Assembly (NCBI GenBank): GCA_002943765.1
Contig: PQWQ01000001.1
Coordinates: forward strand, 5,367,501-5,431,500
Source of the DNA: Psoroptes ovis
Lineage: Eukaryota > Arthropoda > Arachnida > Sarcoptiformes > Psoroptidae
Reading direction: 5' to 3'
Length of the DNA: 64,000 nucleotides
This document shows positions 59,441-64,000 of this stretch, piece by piece. Every line of letters begins with the position of its first letter. Position 1 is the stretch's first letter. Position numbers and translations under genes: made by a program. The notes below the pieces were generated by a model that was not told the origin of the DNA, searched no databases, and saw nothing but the letters and a program-made list of their open reading frames with translations.

Positions 59441-62400
59441 GTTTGTCTCGAATTCAAATCGAATTAAATTTTTCCCGATAGATTTCCATACGGAAGTCAA
59501 TTCTTTCATTTCATTTAATATTTCGCTTAGTAAAAGTTTTTAATAATTTTTTTTCTGTGAAAAAGAGTGCATTAAACTGTAAAGAATAAATGAAATAAAT
59601 GAATGAAATCAAAAAAATCTAATAATTAAATTCAATGCTTAATAAAACATGTCAAAAAAAATGACGAAAAAAAATCTATTGTTGGTTGTCCGAAAAGTTC
59701 ATTCGGCTTAATCAATTGGAGTTTTTCATGAAAATCGGCCAAAACTTTTCGGACAACTTAAAATTTAAAAAAAAAATTATTTTAACCATAAAAACAAATG
59801 ATGATGATGATGATGATGATAATAGAAAATATTATTATCATTATCATCATCATTTATATGATATGCTTCATTTATTCATTCGTTTTTTTTTGTTTTTTAC
59901 ACCAATTTTTTGTGTTCAAGTTGATTAACATTCATTTCATTTCATTAATAATTATTTATTAGGTTGTCCGGAAAGTTCTGGCCGATTTTCATCCAGCAAC
60001 TCTATTCGATTAAGCCGAATGAACTTTTCGGACAAACTAATATTTCTATTCATTTATTTTCACTAATTTAAAATTAAAAAATTATCATACAAACACATTA
60101 AACCATTACTAACTAACTAACTAACTAACAAGTATTGCTGAGAATGAATCATGAATCATTGATTGTGATGAAATGATTTTTTTTTTGTTTTTTCTTCAAA
60201 ATTTCTAAAAATAACTTTTAAACAATTTTTAAAAATATCTTCTTCTATTTTGGTTGTCCGAAAAGTTTTGGCCGATTTTCTCGACCAACTCTATTGATTA
60301 AGCCGAATAAACTTTTCGGACAATCTAATATTTGAATTCTGAGAAATGATATAACATCAAGCATTATTTTGATTATGATTATATAACACATCAAACAACA
60401 ATTCAAATGTGTTTGATGTGTTTGTGTGTATGTTTAAATATTTATATTATGTGATTTTCGCTTGTTTTTGTCTGATTTTGGTTGAATATTTGGCTGTTAT
60501 TCCGACCAAAATGCCACAATGAATTAATTTTTAATACAATTCAATGTATTGAGCTGTCCTATAAGTTCTTGCCGTTTTTTGAATTTTTTTTTATTTGAAA
60601 AACGGCAAGAACTTATAGGACAACCTAATACTTTTTTTTAACCAACCAAATTTCAAAACTGTGTTTTGAAAATGTGTGTGTGTTTAAAATATGTTTATTT
60701 TCAAAATTGATGGTCTGAATTCTGCTTGATATTTTTGTGTTTATGAATCTCCGTTCAAAATTCCCTTATTAATTACGAATTATTATGTGTAATTAATTAT
60801 TAACAATCATACAAATGCACAACCACACACACAATGTGTGTGATGAATATTAGTGTTGAAAGTATTATTTGCATTTTGGCTTTGTATTAGTTTCTTTTTA
60901 AATGTATTTCTTCAGCAATTTTGCTGCCGACTTTCAGCAAAAAATATTTCAAGTAATCAATCAATCAGTTCAGCTGTCGTTCGAAAAAAAAATCAGCAAA
61001 AATGAAAAGATCGGAGCATTTTTCTTAAAGATTTCTAAATTTTCGAAGGAGATTTGTTCTAATTTTAAATTTTTCTTTTCTTTCAAAGGCTATATTTTCA
61101 TCTGAACAAACGTACTGAAAACCTTACATTCACTGTACAATTGTGCAGTGATTCAAGCATTAATCCAACATTATTATCATCATCGACGACGATACGTTTT
61201 GAATTGTATTTTATTAATTTGAAAACATTGAAAAAATGTAAGTTTTAATGATAAATATTAGGGTTATAAGTCTTAAATTATTTCAAATTATTTCATTTTC
61301 TTAAGTTCAAAAACGTAAAATAAATCGTCGATCCAATAAACGTAATATACAACGTGTATGGAATCGTATGATTGATCGTAAATTATCAAAGAAAAATTAT
61401 CGAAAATTCCTCGTGTTAGAATATTCATTGAAACAACATGACAGCGGACAAACATTTGGTTATGGTGTTGTATTTCAACCAGGGATTTATGTGTTACAAA
61501 TTGAAAAATCTGAATCATCGGAATACGCTAATAATGATTATAATGATAATAATAATCTAATGATTCAACTATATTTGAATACAAAATCAATTCTACCCTA
61601 CCCGCAATTGCCAATGATTGCAACCATTATGGTCAAACAAATGATCATCAATGCTAACAATCAAAGTCCATCGATAGAAGTATGGTGGAATCCAGTGGTC
61701 ATATCATCAACTATGGATAATTATGAATATTGTTTACTGTTACAGCAAGATTATCGCATGAATCTTCAATGTATGCCTTTGTTGATCAATGAAGGTGATT
61801 CTAAAATGAAAAAATTTTGTACAAATGAAACGAAAATCATTCTAAATGATTTATCATTTGATAAATTATATTATATCGATGTATTTGTACGAAATAATCG
61901 AATCAATGGGTTGCAATCCAAATATTGGACAACAAATTTCACATTGATTCGTCCACAACAACAGCCCAGATATCATCAACAAAATTCACAGAAATTTTTC
62001 GAACATCAACAGCCATCATCATCATCAACGATACAATTACTGCATGATAGTTTATTCACCGGTATCAATTTAGATTCAAAGAATCGATATCGTAAACGTT
62101 TCCTATATAAATATACATCAATGAAATATCGTCAAAATGATCACCGGATCATTGATAATCAAAAAATTTATATCTACATTCAACCATGTGAAGGTTTGGG
62201 TCCAATCCAAATGAATATTGAACAAATATCTTTGAATTATTTTGACCAATTACAATTAAGACGTAAAAAACATCTTAATGATCAGCATCGAAATCATAGA
62301 CATTCCTTAAATCGTAGACAATATGAACAATATTTTGATGATAATAGCTTGATTATTGATGAAATTGTTGATGATTTTAATAATGATCAAGATAATAGTC

Positions 62401-63299
62401 ATAATATGCTATTTTTTGAAGAAATAATGGAAACACGAACAATTGAATTGACCATACCAGATTCATTTGACGATGAATCGCATACAGGTATTGTTTATCT
62501 GATAATCGAATTAAATACAGTAGCATCGAAGCAAACCCGTAGTGTGGTATTACTGATAACGAATTCATTGACAAAATTTCCATTTCCACGTTTACCGAAT
62601 GATAAATCAATTCGGGTATGTTACAATTGATTATCATTATTATTTGATAATTTCGACTATCAACCATTTAATTATTATTTTATTTTCCAATAAACAGGTA
62701 ATGGAAACATTGAAACAATGTGATTCAATCACATTAGTATGGAATGCATCACCAGATGAACGTGTAACATATTGCATTTTACAACGTGATTCCAAATTAG
62801 GTCATGGTTTTGCTGAACCGAAACATTTATGCCGAAAAATATATCATACATCTGATAAGCTGATGATTCATAGACGAAATTCCAATTCGATTAATCAAAC
62901 TATCAATGAAAATGACAACAACATGTTTGATGATCGATATCAAAATGAACATTTATATTTGACGCGTAAAGTACTTTGTCGCAGGTAAATATTTTTTCCA
63001 CTATTCGAACTGATTCAATTCCATTCCAATTCGTATTAATTCATGTATTCAAACATTTCAGATATCGTACACAAAAACGTATCGATAATCATTTGATTAT
63101 GCAGCAAATAAAAAAATTACAACCAAACCGTCAATATATATTCATGGTGACGATAAAAAATCGAAAAAATCAACTAAACTATGAACAAATTTATGCTGAA
63201 ACCAAATCAGCTGATGAATGTGTATCGATTAGACGAAATAATTATCAAAATATCGATGATGATGATGATGTTGACTATGATGATGATGGTGGTGATTGA
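59232..63299 (+). CDS. NDNF: NDNF / nord homologue, secreted FN3 protein, five exons
   Basis: Secreted neuron-derived neurotrophic factor family; the Drosophila homologue nord modulates Hedgehog and BMP signalling (family knowledge). Exons 59232-59440, 61089-61237, 61306-62615, 62698-62984 and 63062-63299 sum to 2193 nt (730 aa). Residues 1 to about 24 are a signal peptide (STIFLVLLLSLLSSSTLF). KTKRLYFHLNKRTENLTFTV and QLC form the conserved N-terminal domain; GYGVVFQPGIYVLQI is the end of that domain. PYPQLP (about 217-222) and FPFPRLP (about 544-550) mark the starts of the two FN3-like repeats, with YCLLLQQ, KLYYIDVFVRN and TYCILQRD as strand motifs. VLCRRYRTQKR and KLQPNRQYIFMVTI match the last FN3 repeat. 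The start at 59232 was chosen for the signal peptide; an in-frame ATG lies upstream at 59148. Confidence 0.88.
59682..59760 (-). mobile_element. MITE copy 68, type B
   Basis: TTGGTTGTCCGAAAAG left, AACTTTTCGGACAACTTAA right. In NDNF intron 1. Confidence 0.86.
59959..60040 (+). mobile_element. MITE copy 69, type B
   Basis: TTAGGTTGTCCGGAAAG left, CTTTTCGGACAAACTAATA right; the left variant is not matched on the right. In NDNF intron 1. Confidence 0.87.
60109..60130. repeat. (ACTA)n microsatellite
   Basis: About five tandem ACTA units. Confidence 0.85.
60249..60330 (+). mobile_element. MITE copy 70, type B
   Basis: TTGGTTGTCCGAAAAG left, CTTTTCGGACAATCTAATA right. In NDNF intron 1. Confidence 0.87.
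60549..60630. mobile_element. MITE copy 71, type C with matched variant arms
   Basis: GTCCTATAAG left and CTTATAGGAC right are exact complements, both differing from the usual GTCCCATAAG/CTTATGGGAC pair. TTCTTGCCGTTTTTTGAA pairs with TTTGAAAAACGGCAAGAA. In NDNF intron 1. Confidence 0.9.
61089..61237 (+). CDS. NDNF: NDNF exon 2
   Basis: Acceptor CTTTCAAAG. Encodes LYFHLNKRTENLTFTVQLC and FELYFINLKTLKK. No internal ATG start, so it is easily missed. A 68-nt intron follows. Confidence 0.8.
61306..62615 (+). CDS. NDNF: NDNF exon 3 (main exon)
   Basis: Acceptor TTCTTAAG, donor CGG|GTATGT. Encodes about 437 residues, from QKRKINRRSNKR through the first FN3-like repeat to LPNDKSIR. Asn/Gln-rich insertions interrupt the conserved strands. 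Confidence 0.88.
62698..62984 (+). CDS. NDNF: NDNF exon 4
   Basis: Acceptor AATAAACAG. VMETLKQCDSITLVWNASPD and TYCILQRD form the first strands of the last FN3 repeat. Ends VLCR plus AG at GTAAAT. Confidence 0.88.
63062..63299 (+). CDS. NDNF: NDNF exon 5 and stop
   Basis: Acceptor ACATTTCAG. YRTQKR, KKLQPNRQYIFMVTIKNRKN and ETKSADEC complete the FN3 repeat. An Asp-rich tail ends GGD and TGA. Confidence 0.88.
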
Positions 63300-63584
63300 T
63301 TGGCGGGCAAAGCCATTTAAAAAGCCAAACATTTCTGAAAATTTGCTTGTTTAGTTTTATTTATTTATTGATTATTTTGTCTAAGTCAAATTATTATCAT
63401 TTGTTATTTATGTTTCTTTTTGTGTTCTTATTTTGATATGAAAAAATATTGATTTGATTTTATTTTATTTGAAAAAATGATTAATTTTATTCGATTCATA
63501 TTAATTCAATTCATTGAATGTAATTTTCATTGTTTTTCTACCTCATTCATCAATGATCATCAATTATTAAAAATACCAAAAAAT
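63300..63584. other. Convergent 3' spacer
   Basis: AT-rich 285-bp gap between the NDNF stop and the stop of the next, minus-strand gene. ATTAAA occurs near 63566; no clear AATAAA was seen. Their 3' UTRs probably overlap. Confidence 0.5.
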
Positions 63585-64000
63585 TCAATTGATTTTCAAT
63601 TTCAGATCTAAATCCATCAATGGTTGTAAGTAATCTTGCATTTGTTTAAATAATTTTTTTGTAAATTCATGAGATAAAATTTCACTTTTTCGTTGATCAA
63701 TTTCAATTGATTTCATCAGAATTTCACGAAATTTTTGATCAAGATTTATGAAATTTTCATTTAAAGATTTGAATTCTTTAAATGTTTTCAGCCAATTTGC
63801 TCTCGAATCATCACTCATTTCGATAAATTCTTGATAAATATGAATGAATTTTCTCAAATTTAAAATGAAATTTGTTGAATTTATATGACAATTGTCATTG
63901 TGTGTTGCTGCTGATGATAATGATGCTATATCTTTCGATTCAATCATTTCTTCAAATCTTTTGTTGACATTTTCAATGTTTGCTGTGATTTTCTGTAGCT
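63585..64000 (-). CDS. C-terminal part of an unidentified helical protein
   Basis: The frame is open from the window edge to a TGA at 63585, about 138 codons, so the gene continues beyond the window; the ATG at 63947 need not be the start. The product is highly charged and predicted helical (KRFEEMIESKD, DQKFREILMKSIEIDQRKSE, KKLFKQMQDYLQPLMDLDLK), suggesting a coiled coil or helical bundle. CTACAG near 63993 could be an acceptor, so this may be a last exon. Family not recognised. Unlike its neighbours it has few homopolymer runs. Confidence 0.65.
   Translation of the reverse strand, partial: LQKITANIENVNKRFEEMIESKDIASLSSAATHNDNCHINSTNFILNLRKFIHIYQEFIEMSDDSRANWLKTFKEFKSLNENFINLDQKFREILMKSIEIDQRKSEILSHEFTKKLFKQMQDYLQPLMDLDLKLKIN

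Noticed and set aside
4630..60330. Recurring peptide motifs such as GCPKSFCRF, VRKVLADFHEQL and SEKFIRLNRIELFMKIGQNFSD pieces across many small ORFs
   Set aside because: They looked like a conserved peptide family, but each maps onto an A/B/C hairpin element read in different frames, on both strands, without shared gene context. They are translations of the MITEs.
1..60630. Regularly spaced palindromic repeats resembling a CRISPR array
   Set aside because: The host is a eukaryote with spliced genes, spacing is irregular (hundreds of bp to kb), copies are in both orientations and diverged, and many have TA-flanked transposon ends.
3061..64000. tRNA or rRNA genes
   Set aside because: I looked for T-loop (GGTTCGAATCC-like) boxes with matching acceptor stems and long conserved rRNA blocks and found none that held up; a tRNAscan run would be decisive.

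Overview
This is a strongly AT-rich eukaryotic (animal) window, not bacterial. Protein-coding exons carry GT-AG introns, several of them tiny (68-82 nt). Coding regions are loaded with Asn, Ser, Asp, Gln and Thr runs encoded by AAT/CAT/GAT/CAA microsatellites, and the gene set is metazoan: a serotonin GPCR, TMEM41A, an AF4/FMR2 (lilliputian) factor and NDNF. The closest remembered matches are arthropod proteins, and the tiny introns and homopolymer-rich proteins would suit a mite-like arthropod. That placement is inference.

Layout. 1-15762: gene-free upstream DNA with 20 short hairpin transposons. 15763-32236 (+): a six-exon 5-HT7-like serotonin receptor of 1174 aa; three of its introns hold 23 of the hairpin elements. 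32237-37585: intergenic. 37586-41564 (-): TMEM41A-like VTT/DedA membrane protein, four exons, 331 aa. 41565-50476: intergenic, containing a frameshifted BTB/BACK-like remnant at 45245-45543 and the AFF 5' leader intron. 50477-54565 (+): AF4/FMR2-family protein of 1362 aa in one coding exon. 55067-56396 (-): unrecognised secreted Asp/Asn-rich protein, three exons, 370 aa. 59232-63299 (+): NDNF (Drosophila nord) homologue, five exons, 730 aa. 63585-64000 (-): C-terminal part of an unidentified helical protein running off the window. For all four multi-exon genes the exon lengths sum to a multiple of three and the splice phases agree at every junction.

The most striking non-genic content is a swarm of 71 very short (about 78-90 bp) mariner-like inverted-repeat elements (MITEs), roughly one per 0.9 kb. 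They fall into three related types (A, B, C) that share the terminus TTAGGTTGTCC and insert next to TA. None lies in a coding exon and none touches a 7.8-kb tract around the AFF gene. A second family of four longer hairpins (D, about 123-170 bp) is also present. Many short ORFs in the window are translations of these elements and are not genes.

The genes are not an operon or an obvious pathway. They comprise a neurotransmitter receptor, a membrane scramblase-like protein, a transcription elongation scaffold, and two secreted proteins, one of which is novel.
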